Positions 7,753 to 15,625 of a stretch of 64,000 nt of DNA are shown piece by piece. A program made the position numbers and the translations under genes. This stretch comes from Parolsenella catena (GTDB lineage Bacteria > Actinomycetota > Coriobacteriia > Coriobacteriales > Atopobiaceae). A model generated the notes under the pieces. It saw nothing but the letters and a program-made list of their open reading frames with translations. It did not search any database and was not told where the DNA came from. Each line of letters begins with the position of its first letter. Position 1 is the first letter of the stretch. Location: positions 310,001 through 374,000 of the forward strand of contig NZ_AP019367.1 of the NCBI RefSeq assembly GCF_003966955.1. The letters run 5' to 3'.

Positions 7753-10689
7753 CTAGCCGCGGCTGGCGATGAGCTCGCAGACGTCGAGGTCAAGGCCGCT
7801 TGCCTCGATCTGCTCGCGGCCGCCGAACACGCACATGCCTCGGGCGTCACCGAGCTTGGCGAGCGGGCCCGCGAGCGCCCGCACGTCGTCGACCGTGGTC
7901 TGCAGCATCTCCGTGCGGATGCGGCGACGCCACTCGGGCGTGCGGCCGGAGAGGCGCGCGGCGTCGAGCCTGCGGCCGAGCGCGCGGGGCTTCACGGGCG
8001 CGTCCATGCCAGAGACGCCTGCCACGATGAAGCCCTCGAGCTCCTCGGGCGTGGGGTTCCAGCTGGCAATCCACGTGGCCGCGCGCTCGAAGCGCTCGAC
8101 CGTGGGGTCCACGGCCGGGTCGCGGTAGGAGTAGAACTGCAGCAGCGAGTCTGCCGTGCAGCGGAAGCCGCAGCCGTAGGCGCCACCGAGTACGCGCACC
8201 TCGTTCCAGAGGTAGTCGTAGCTGAGCGCCTGGGCGGCCACGCGCCATGCGCCGCTGAGCGACGTCCCGGCCGGGATGCCCGCCATGCCCTCGCCCACAT
8301 AGCAGACGTTCGAGGGAATGACGAACGCCTCGGCGCGCGCGCCCACCTCGGGCACGACGAGCGCGCCCGTGGCCCGCGGGGCATCCGAGAGGCCCAGGGT
8401 GCCGGCGGCGGCCCAGAACGCGTCGAGGTCCGCCCCGTCTCCCGTGAAGCTCATCTCGCAGTTGCCGCGCGAGAAGATGCGGCGGCGCAGGCCCTCGAGC
8501 TTGGCAACGAGGCCCTCGGCCTGTGCGTCGAAGTTGTCGAGAAGCTCGCACAGGAAGCGGTAGAAGTCCACCCCTCCCAGCTGCTCGGACACCTTTGAGC
8601 TCGCGAGGAACTGCGAGCTCACGCGGGAGAGGGCCGCGGCATGGCCGCCCTCGATGAAGGCCTGCTCCATCCCGACGCGACGCTGCTCGAGGATGTCGCG
8701 GATCCGGCGCGTGTCCGCGAGCCTCGTGGAGCCCCACACCTCGGCGGGAAGCTCGGCGAGCCAGCGGGCGTTCTCGGACAGCGAGCTTGCCCCCACGACG
8801 AACTTGGGGCGTGCGCTCAGTGGGTCGTCGTCGGTGCTGTAGACCTCCGTGAAGAACGACAGGCCGCCCAGCTTGGCCTCGCAAATGGTGTCGAGGTCGT
8901 AGGCGCTGTGGCGCTCGGTGTCGAGCTTGCCAAGCAGGTTGGCGAGCACGCTGACGTAGGGGAGCTCCTCATATGAGACGCCGCCAAGGTCAAAGTACCA
9001 GTAGGCGTAGTCGATCCTGTGGGCGTCGATGAGGTGGTGGTGGCAGGGGACGAGCGCCTCGACCGTGCGCGTCTCGGGGTCTGCTGGCCCCTCGCCGATG
9101 TCCGAGAGCGACAGGTGCGGAAGCGTCGCGAGCGACTCGGGGGAGTCCGGCGCGGCCTGCTCGGCGTGCAGCGCCTCGGCTTCGGCGGCGATCGATGCGA
9201 GCTCGTCGTCGGAGAGCTCGGCGCGCTTCTCGGCCAGTCGGCGCGTCTCGGCGGAGTCCTCGCTCGTGGTGGTGGGCACGACCTCCACGCAGCAGCGGTG
9301 GCCGTTGTGGCAGACGGCCTCGTCAAGCAGGCGCTCGAAGGAGCCCGTTGGCAGGCCCTCGCGGATGTGGACGAGCGCGTCCTCGTAGCGCAGGTAGCTT
9401 GTGGCGTCCTCGTCGCTGTACAGCCAGCCGCTCATGGCCTGGATGGCAAGGCCCACGCCGTCCGGGTAGCCAAAGTCGCCCTCGCGCAGGTTGAACTCGG
9501 CCTGGGCGATCGACGCCTCGAGGTTGTCGCGTCCGAGGCCCTCGTCCACGAGGCGGGCGCACGTGTCCTCGACGAGCTTCTCGAACTGCCTGGCCACGCC
9601 GGGCTTGGAACCCCTGAGCTCAAAGATGAGGCAGGGCTGCAGGATGCCGTCGTACAGGTAGCCCTGGACGTCGCTGCCCAGGCCGCTCTCGAGCACGGCG
9701 CGCTTGAGCGGGGCCTCGTTGGAGCCCACGAGCGCGTCGATGAGGATGTCTGCCGCAAGCACGCGCTCGCGCTGCCCGGCCGTGGCGAACACGTAGGCAA
9801 CGCCCACGCAGGCGTTGTCCGGCGTCGTCTGCATGGGGACGCTCAAGAGGTCGCACGTGCGCGCGGGGCACATGGGAAGCCCGTTTGGCTCGCCGGCCTC
9901 GCCCTTGCGCGCACCGTCAAAGCGCGTGCCGAGAAACGCGAGCTTCTCCTCGATGTCGAGGTCTCCGTACAGGATGGTGTAGGAGTTGGAGAGCTGGTAG
10001 TGGCGCTCGTGGGTGCGCAGGAACTCCTCGTAGGTGAGCGTGGGGATGGCCTCGGGGTCCCCGCCGGAGACGAAGCCATAGGGGCTCTGCCCGAACAGCG
10101 AGCGCATCATGCCGTTGATGAGGATCTCCTCGGGCGTGGACAGGGCGCCCTTCATCTCGTTGTAGACGACGCCGTTGAGCGTGAGCGGGGCGTCTGCGTG
10201 GGAGGCGTCGACCTCGTAGTGCCAGCCCTCCTGCTCGAAGATGCGCTGGCGGCGATAGATTGCGGGGTGCAGCACGGCGTCGAGGTAGATGTCCATGAGG
10301 TTCTCGAGGTCGCGGTCGTTCGTGGACGCAACGGGGTACATCGTCTTGTCCGGGAACGTGAGGGCGTTGAGGAACGTCTGCATGGAGCTCTTGAGCAGAT
10401 GGACGAACGGCTCCTTGACGGGGAAGCGGTCCGAGCCGCACAGGACGGAGTGCTCGAGGATGTGGAACACGCCCGTGTCGTTGGCGGGCGGCGTCTTGAA
10501 CGAGATGGCGAACGCCTTGTTGCTGTCCGCGCAGGCGAGCCACATGACGCGCGCGCCCGTGGCGTCGTGGCGCATCACATAGGCGCAGCCGGAGATCTCT
10601 GGCAGGGGCTCGGCGCGCTCGACGGTGAAGCCCGCGTGGGTGGTGCCCGCCGCGAGCGTGGGGCTGGGGGTGGCGAAGTCTTGGCTCAT
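7753..10689 (-). CDS. Peptidase M16C family metalloprotease (PreP/Cym1 type)
   Basis: Zinc peptidase of 978 aa, the usual length of presequence protease-like M16C enzymes that swallow and degrade unfolded peptides in a closed two-halved chamber. The inverted zinc motif HILEH (H76, E79, H80) is present, with the distal glutamate expected in the EMKGALS stretch. No signal peptide is visible, so it is probably cytoplasmic. The ATG at 10689 follows GAAAGGT; upstream in-frame codons lie in the gap shared with the divergent transporter. Its peptide substrates are unknown. A 152-bp gap separates its stop from the 2-hydroxyacyl-CoA dehydratase start at 7600. Confidence 0.92.
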   Translation of the reverse strand: MSQDFATPSPTLAAGTTHAGFTVERAEPLPEISGCAYVMRHDATGARVMWLACADSNKAFAISFKTPPANDTGVFHILEHSVLCGSDRFPVKEPFVHLLKSSMQTFLNALTFPDKTMYPVASTNDRDLENLMDIYLDAVLHPAIYRRQRIFEQEGWHYEVDASHADAPLTLNGVVYNEMKGALSTPEEILINGMMRSLFGQSPYGFVSGGDPEAIPTLTYEEFLRTHERHYQLSNSYTILYGDLDIEEKLAFLGTRFDGARKGEAGEPNGLPMCPARTCDLLSVPMQTTPDNACVGVAYVFATAGQRERVLAADILIDALVGSNEAPLKRAVLESGLGSDVQGYLYDGILQPCLIFELRGSKPGVARQFEKLVEDTCARLVDEGLGRDNLEASIAQAEFNLREGDFGYPDGVGLAIQAMSGWLYSDEDATSYLRYEDALVHIREGLPTGSFERLLDEAVCHNGHRCCVEVVPTTTSEDSAETRRLAEKRAELSDDELASIAAEAEALHAEQAAPDSPESLATLPHLSLSDIGEGPADPETRTVEALVPCHHHLIDAHRIDYAYWYFDLGGVSYEELPYVSVLANLLGKLDTERHSAYDLDTICEAKLGGLSFFTEVYSTDDDPLSARPKFVVGASSLSENARWLAELPAEVWGSTRLADTRRIRDILEQRRVGMEQAFIEGGHAAALSRVSSQFLASSKVSEQLGGVDFYRFLCELLDNFDAQAEGLVAKLEGLRRRIFSRGNCEMSFTGDGADLDAFWAAAGTLGLSDAPRATGALVVPEVGARAEAFVIPSNVCYVGEGMAGIPAGTSLSGAWRVAAQALSYDYLWNEVRVLGGAYGCGFRCTADSLLQFYSYRDPAVDPTVERFERAATWIASWNPTPEELEGFIVAGVSGMDAPVKPRALGRRLDAARLSGRTPEWRRRIRTEMLQTTVDDVRALAGPLAKLGDARGMCVFGGREQIEASGLDLDVCELIASRG

Positions 10690-10822
10690 GGTGCTACCTT
10701 TCTCATTGTTAGCAAGAGACTGTAGCACGCGCGCGGACGATAATCCCCGTGCGCGTGGGAGCGGCGCCCGCGTGCGTCGCGTGACACTCCGAGCCAGGTG
10801 GCCGGACGGACGGGATGGCCCA

Positions 10823-11722
10823 ATGGCTAAGGCGAGCAAGACGACGCGCGGCGTGGTGCTGACGCTCATAGGCGGGACGTGCTGGGGCTTCTCGGGCACG
10901 TGCGCCAAGTTCCTCATGGATGGCTATGGGGTGGACCCCGTGTGGCTTGTGTGCGTGCGGCAGTTCTTTGCCTCGTGGCTGTTCCTGGCGCTGGCCGCGG
11001 CCGTGCCGGGGGACCGCAGGCGGCTGCGTGACCTTGTCCGTGAGCTTGGCCGCGGCTGGAGGACGCTGGCGCTCGTGGTCGTGACGGCCGCGTGCATGAT
11101 GGTGAACTCGGTGTGCTACATCGTGACCGTGAAGGTCACGAACTCCGCGACGGCGACGGTCCTGCAGACGCTCGCGCTCGTCGTGCTCATGGTCTACAGC
11201 TGCGTGACCGCGCGGCGCGGGCCCAGGCGCCGCGAGCTCGCGGGTCTCGCGCTTGCGCTGGGCGGCACGTTCCTCATCGCGACGGGCGGCGACCCTGCGC
11301 ACCTCGCGATGCCTGCGGCGGGCCTCGCGTGGGGCCTCGCGACATGCGTCACCTACGCGCTGTACAGTGCCGTGCCCGAGGGGCTGCTCAAGCGGTGGGG
11401 GAGCCCTGCCGTGAACGGCGTGACGATGCTCGTCTCGGGTACGGTATTGCTCGTGGCCACGCGCCCGTGGGAGGGTATGCCGGCGTTTGACGCGGCTGGC
11501 GTGGCCGGCGTCGTGGCGATCGTGGTCGTGGGAACGTTTCTGGCGTATGCGCTCTACATGCAGGGCGTCAAGGACCTGGGACCGCTGCGCGCGAGCATGC
11601 TTGGGACGTCGGAGCCCATCGCGGCCACCGTGTTCTCTGCACTGTGGCTGGGCACGGCCTTTGCGCCCACGGATCTCGCAGGCTTTGCCATGATCATCGC
11701 GATGGTCTATCTCACGGCGTAG
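10823..11722 (+). CDS. EamA/DMT-family transporter
   Basis: Drug/metabolite-transporter protein of 299 aa with about ten helices and two EamA repeats, the first from GVVLTLIGGTCWGFSGTCAKF and the second from GLAWGLATCVTYALYSAVP. The conserved late segment LGPLRASMLGTSEPIAATVF is typical. Located in the cell membrane; most relatives export amino acids or metabolites. The ATG at 10823 gives an N-terminus MAKASKTTRG directly before helix 1. It is transcribed divergently from the M16 peptidase (133-bp gap). Confidence 0.88.
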   Translation: MAKASKTTRGVVLTLIGGTCWGFSGTCAKFLMDGYGVDPVWLVCVRQFFASWLFLALAAAVPGDRRRLRDLVRELGRGWRTLALVVVTAACMMVNSVCYIVTVKVTNSATATVLQTLALVVLMVYSCVTARRGPRRRELAGLALALGGTFLIATGGDPAHLAMPAAGLAWGLATCVTYALYSAVPEGLLKRWGSPAVNGVTMLVSGTVLLVATRPWEGMPAFDAAGVAGVVAIVVVGTFLAYALYMQGVKDLGPLRASMLGTSEPIAATVFSALWLGTAFAPTDLAGFAMIIAMVYLTA

Positions 11723-11746
11723 CCGACTGTGACGAGAGTAAGACGA

Positions 11747-11796
11747 GAGCCCGCTCTTGCGCGTCCAAGGGCCTTGGAACGCGTAAAAGCGGGCTC
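11747..11796. terminator. Hairpin between convergent genes
   Basis: Outer arms GAGCCCGCT (11747-11755) and AGCGGGCTC (11788-11796) enclose an inner CCAAGG/CCTTGG stem. A second CAGACGG/CCGTCTG hairpin (11801-11830) follows. No long T-run is present, but the position between the convergent transporter and RlpA-like genes fits termination. Confidence 0.6.
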
Positions 11797-11831
11797 ATAA
11801 CAGACGGTTTGGCGCCGCCGAGCCCGTCTGT

Positions 11832-12866
11832 CTACAGGAAGCGGTACTGGACGGCGCGCACGCCCCAGTCGCTGGCGCTCGAGCAGCCGAACGCCTTCCA
11901 GCAGCCGCCGGCAAGGTCGAGCACGCGGCCGTAGGCGGCAAACCCGCCCACGTCGTTCACGACGGCGGTGATGGTCTTGCCGCCGTAGCGAATCTGCACG
12001 GAGCGACCGAGCAGGTAGCGCTGGCTCAGCGGCACGGCGACGGACATGGAGTCGTCCGTGAGCTCGTCGCCGGAGGCCGTGGCGTTGCCACCCGTGTTGC
12101 TGTCGATGGAGTAGGCCGAGGCCATGCCGATCATCCACTCGCCGTCGCTCTTGACCTCGGAGCCGTCCGTGGCGCTGGGGTTGCTCGGGGTGCTTGCGGC
12201 GGGCGCGCCCGCCGCCGGGCTCGAGGCGGCCTGGCTGGAGCCAGAGGCGGCCTGAGACTGGGCCTGTGTCTGCGCCTGGGCCTGGGCCGCTGCCTCTGCG
12301 GCCGCCTGCGCGGCAATCTGGGCGTTGAGCTCGTCGAGTGCGGTCTGGGCCTCGGTCATGGAGGTCTGGGCCTGCTGCTGCTGGGCGCTTGCCTCGTCCT
12401 TGGCTGCCTGAAGCGTCTGCTGGGCGGCGGAGAGCTCGCCCTCCATCCGGTTGAGCTCGGCCAGCGCGTCGGTGTTGGAGCGCTGAACGGCGTTGAGGTA
12501 CTGGTAGGTCGTGAAGAAGTCGGCGAAGCTGTCCGAGGAGAGCAGCAGGCTTACGAGCCCCGGGGTTCCCTGCTGCATCTTGTACAGCGAGCTCAGCGAC
12601 TGCTCGGCGCGCTCGCGCTGCTCGGGGAGCTCGGCGTTGACCTCGTCGATCTTTGCCTGCGACTCGTCGATCTTTGCCTGGAGCTCGCTCACCTTGGCGC
12701 TGGCATCGCCGTAGGCCTGCGTTGCCGCGTCGACCCTGTTCTGGAGCTCGTCGGCCGTTGCGGCGTAGGCGCTGACGGGCGCGAGCGCGCTTGAGCACAG
12801 GAGTGCCGTTGCGAGGCCGGCCACGATCGTGGCGCGTGCCTTGGCGTGGGCGCTGCGAAGTCTCAT
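11832..12866 (-). CDS. Secreted coiled-coil protein with C-terminal RlpA/3D-like barrel domain
   Basis: A 344-aa exported protein. Residues 1-35 form a signal peptide (basic MRLRSAHAK, hydrophobic core, cleavage near SAYAATA). Residues about 36-195 are coiled coil with the LQAKIDESQAKIDEVNAEL periodicity seen in peptidoglycan-hydrolase activators. A Gln/Ala/Ser/Pro linker follows, and the C-terminal 95 residues resemble a double-psi beta-barrel (RlpA or 3D) with VNDVGGFAAYGRVLDLAGG. Such domains bind or cleave glycan strands, so a cell-wall role is likely. Start ATG 12866 has GACAGGAA upstream. Confidence 0.8.
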   Translation of the reverse strand: MRLRSAHAKARATIVAGLATALLCSSALAPVSAYAATADELQNRVDAATQAYGDASAKVSELQAKIDESQAKIDEVNAELPEQRERAEQSLSSLYKMQQGTPGLVSLLLSSDSFADFFTTYQYLNAVQRSNTDALAELNRMEGELSAAQQTLQAAKDEASAQQQQAQTSMTEAQTALDELNAQIAAQAAAEAAAQAQAQTQAQSQAASGSSQAASSPAAGAPAASTPSNPSATDGSEVKSDGEWMIGMASAYSIDSNTGGNATASGDELTDDSMSVAVPLSQRYLLGRSVQIRYGGKTITAVVNDVGGFAAYGRVLDLAGGCWKAFGCSSASDWGVRAVQYRFL

Positions 12867-13136
12867 TCGGTTCCTGTCGTCTGTCTGAGGACCACGCGTG
12901 CCTGCGGCCCCTTCCTGCCTGGGGCCTGGGCCCCGCCCGAGACGGGCACTTGACCCCTCCGCGGTAGACATGCGACGAGAATTATATCGCGCGTTGGCGT
13001 CTCTACACACATTTACCAGGTTGGTCTACGCTGTCTAGCTCGACAAATGGGGGAGGGCGCCGGATTGGCGCCCTCCCGTGCTACCGATATGCGTTTTATG
13101 CCCAGGATTGCGGACCCCGCTTTGGTCTGCGGGCCG

Positions 13137-13586
13137 CTACTTCACGACGAGAATGTCGCACGCGGTGTTGCGCAGCAGGAACGTGGAGATGGAACCAAGC
13201 AGCGCGTACTTGATGCTCGAGAGGCCGCGCGCGCCGCACAGGACGAGGTCCGGCTTCACGACGTCGAGCATCTCCTCCTTGAGCGTCTCGCGGATGCGAC
13301 CGGTCTTGACCTGAACCTCTACCTTGGGAATGTCCGGGTTCTCCTTGGCCTTGGCCACGAGCCCGGCGATGGAGTCGCGGAAGGCCTTGTCGAGCCCGGG
13401 GATGAGGTCGGTGGGGTAGGAGCCGGACGTCTCTAGGATCGTCGAGTCGATGACGTGGCCAATGATGAGCTCGGCGTTGTTGTTGGCCGCCACGACGATG
13501 GCACGCTCGAGCACCTTGTCCTGCTGCTCGGTGCCGTCGAGGGAGACGAAGACCTTCTTGTAGCCCATGTCGTTGAGAGTTGCCAT
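13137..13586 (-). CDS. Universal stress protein (UspA family)
   Basis: Small cytoplasmic protein of 149 aa with the Usp alpha/beta fold. The ATP-binding pattern G-x2-G-x9-G-S is intact in GARGLSSIKYALLGS near the C-terminus, so it is of the nucleotide-binding class. AGAAGGGG precedes the ATG. It stands alone between the RlpA-like gene and the divergent uppP gene. Roles in the family are general stress survival; the specific signal here is unknown. Confidence 0.9.
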   Translation of the reverse strand: MATLNDMGYKKVFVSLDGTEQQDKVLERAIVVAANNNAELIIGHVIDSTILETSGSYPTDLIPGLDKAFRDSIAGLVAKAKENPDIPKVEVQVKTGRIRETLKEEMLDVVKPDLVLCGARGLSSIKYALLGSISTFLLRNTACDILVVK

Positions 13587-13805
13587 GATGAACCCCTTCT
13601 CTATGTGACCGGCGGCGTGGGCCCGGTCAGCCCGCGCGTCTTCTGTTGCTGGTATACCCAGCCTGGGAATGAGGGGAGTGGCTCACCGCCGGTTGGCGAC
13701 ATGCGTCGGTGGGCGGTCTGTGAAGCTGGCGGGTGCCCGCCTGCGCCGCGTCATAATGGGTCGCTGGAGAACTGGGGCGCCTCGCCCCGCGTCAGAAAGG
13801 CTCGC

Positions 13806-14735
13806 ATGAACATCCTTGACCTCGTTAAGTCGGCGTTCCTCGGCCTCGTCGAGGGCGTCACGGAGTGGCTGCCCATCTCCTCGACGGGCCACATGATCCT
13901 TGTGGACGAGTTCGTGAAGATGGACGTGTCCGACGAGTTCTGGAACATGTTCCTCGTCGTCATCCAGCTCGGCGCCATCCTGTCGGTGTGCGTGCTGTAC
14001 TTCCACCAGCTCAACCCCTTCAGCCCAAGCAAGGGCGGGCAGGGCCGCCGTGCCACGTGGAGCCTGTGGGGCAAGATCGTCGTGGGCTGCATCCCAGCCG
14101 CCGTCATAGGCCTTCCGCTCGACGACTTCATGGACGAGCACTTCCACAACGCCTACGTGGTCGCCGGCGCGCTCATCGTCTACGGCGTCGCCTTCATCGC
14201 CATCGAGAGCTGGCGCGCGGGCCGCCGCGCGGAGCTTGCGGCCGAGCGTCCGCGCGGGGCGCACTTTGCGCAAGACCTGGCCGAGAAGGATGCCAATGAG
14301 GACTTTGGCGCCATCGCGAGCATCGACGACATCAGCTACAAGACGGCGCTCGGCATCGGCTGCTTCCAGGTGCTGTCACTCGTGCCGGGCACGTCGCGCT
14401 CGGGCTCCACGATCATCGGCGGCCTTTTGCTGGGCTGCACGCGCGCCGTCGCGGCCGAGTTCACGTTCTTCCTCGCCATCCCCGTCATGTTCGGCGCGAG
14501 CCTGCTCAAGGTCGTGAAGTTCCTGCTCAAGGGTGCCGCGATGGGGGCAAACGAGTGGGGCATCATGGTCGTGGGGCTCGTCGTGGCCTTCGCGGTGTCG
14601 CTCGCCGCCATCCGCTGGCTCACGGGCTTCGTGCGCAGGCACGACTTCAAGGCGTTTGGCTGGTACCGGATCGCGCTGGGCATTGTCGTGCTCGCGTACT
14701 TCCTCGTCGTGGCGCCTGCGCTGGGCCTGGCGTAG
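13806..14735 (+). CDS. uppP: Undecaprenyl-diphosphatase (UppP/BacA)
   Basis: Integral membrane phosphatase of 309 aa that recycles undecaprenyl diphosphate to the monophosphate carrier for cell-wall synthesis; overproduction in other bacteria gives bacitracin resistance. Both family signatures are present: LVEGVTEWLPISSTGHMIL near the N-terminus (catalytic Glu and Ser/His) and LVPGTSRSGSTIIGGLLLG in the second half. Length is slightly above the usual 265-280 aa because of a charged insert near residues 135-165 (RAGRRAELAAERPRG onward). ATG 13806 has AGAAAGG upstream. Confidence 0.95.
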   Translation: MNILDLVKSAFLGLVEGVTEWLPISSTGHMILVDEFVKMDVSDEFWNMFLVVIQLGAILSVCVLYFHQLNPFSPSKGGQGRRATWSLWGKIVVGCIPAAVIGLPLDDFMDEHFHNAYVVAGALIVYGVAFIAIESWRAGRRAELAAERPRGAHFAQDLAEKDANEDFGAIASIDDISYKTALGIGCFQVLSLVPGTSRSGSTIIGGLLLGCTRAVAAEFTFFLAIPVMFGASLLKVVKFLLKGAAMGANEWGIMVVGLVVAFAVSLAAIRWLTGFVRRHDFKAFGWYRIALGIVVLAYFLVVAPALGLA

Positions 14736-14856
14736 GTCCCGCCGCCTCGACGCGTAGCCGAGGCGCCGCGGGGGAATTGCCGTCCCCTCTATTGGTCTAC
14801 ACTGGGCCTTGGCGGCAACGATGCCGCCCTGACGATGCAACCCAAGGAGGACGACC

Positions 14857-15420
14857 ATGTTCTGTCCCAAGTGCGGAAACCAGATTCCAGACGGCTCGAA
14901 GTTCTGCCCCAAGTGCGGCTCCCAGCTCGGCCAGGCCCCGGCCCCTGCCGCGGCGCCCACGACGCAGCCCGCGGCCTCGCCCTACGTCGCGCCGGTGAGG
15001 GCCACGCCCGGCACCGACGTCCTCAAGATCGGCCGCATCGTGGCTGCCGCCGTGGCGATCATCGCGTTCTTCCTGCCGATCGTCTCGTTTGGCGCGTTTG
15101 GCATCAGCGCGTCGATGAGCCCGATGCAGATGGCCACGGGCACCCAGGTCATGGGCTTTGACATGGACGGCCAGGCCGAGAACTTCCTGTTCCTCGCCAT
15201 CGGCGTGCTCGCGCTTGTCTTGGCGCTGCTGCCCGGTCGTGCGGGCGCCATTGGCGGCATCGTGTCCGGCGTGCTCACGATCGGCTTTCTGCTGCTGTGG
15301 CAGAGCCAGGCCATAGGAGACGCCGGCTCGTACGCCACGCTCGAGATTGGCTTCTACCTCTACATCCTCGCGGGCCTCGCGCTCGCGGCGCTGGGCATCG
15401 CCTCGCTCGTGAAGAAGTAG
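14857..15420 (+). CDS. Zinc-ribbon membrane protein
   Basis: Protein of 187 aa. It begins with a zinc ribbon, CPKCGNQ...FCPKCGSQ (C3, C6, C17, C20), then an Ala/Pro linker to about residue 45 and four predicted helices starting at IVAAAVAIIAFFLPIVSF. AAGGAGG precedes the ATG, and a TACACT -10-like box lies at 14798-14803. This is the first of three zinc-ribbon proteins in the window (others at 21014 and 21942) that share the cysteine head but not the body. Function unknown; no partner is evident from context. Confidence 0.8.
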   Translation: MFCPKCGNQIPDGSKFCPKCGSQLGQAPAPAAAPTTQPAASPYVAPVRATPGTDVLKIGRIVAAAVAIIAFFLPIVSFGAFGISASMSPMQMATGTQVMGFDMDGQAENFLFLAIGVLALVLALLPGRAGAIGGIVSGVLTIGFLLLWQSQAIGDAGSYATLEIGFYLYILAGLALAALGIASLVKK

Positions 15421-15442
15421 GGCTGGTCGCAGACTTTGTGCC

Positions 15443-15488
15443 GGGCGCGCGCCGGCCCCCTTGCGGGGCGTCGGCGTGCGCCCCTTTT
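15443..15488 (+). terminator. Rho-independent terminator
   Basis: GGGCGCGCGCCG (15443-15454) pairs with CGGCGTGCGCCC (15472-15483, one G-U), with an inner CCCC-TTGC-GGGG stem, followed by CTTTTCT. It ends the zinc-ribbon gene at 14857-15420. Confidence 0.75.
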
Positions 15489-15625
15489 CTGTTCGCCACG
15501 GTGGCGCGGACTTCTTGTCCGGGATGGCGGCTAGACTGGTAGGGCTCAGATTTGAGACCCGGCCTTTGGGCCCCGCATTGGTGACGAGGGGCGGCCGGGC
15601 CGCCACGGACACGGGAGACGCGCGC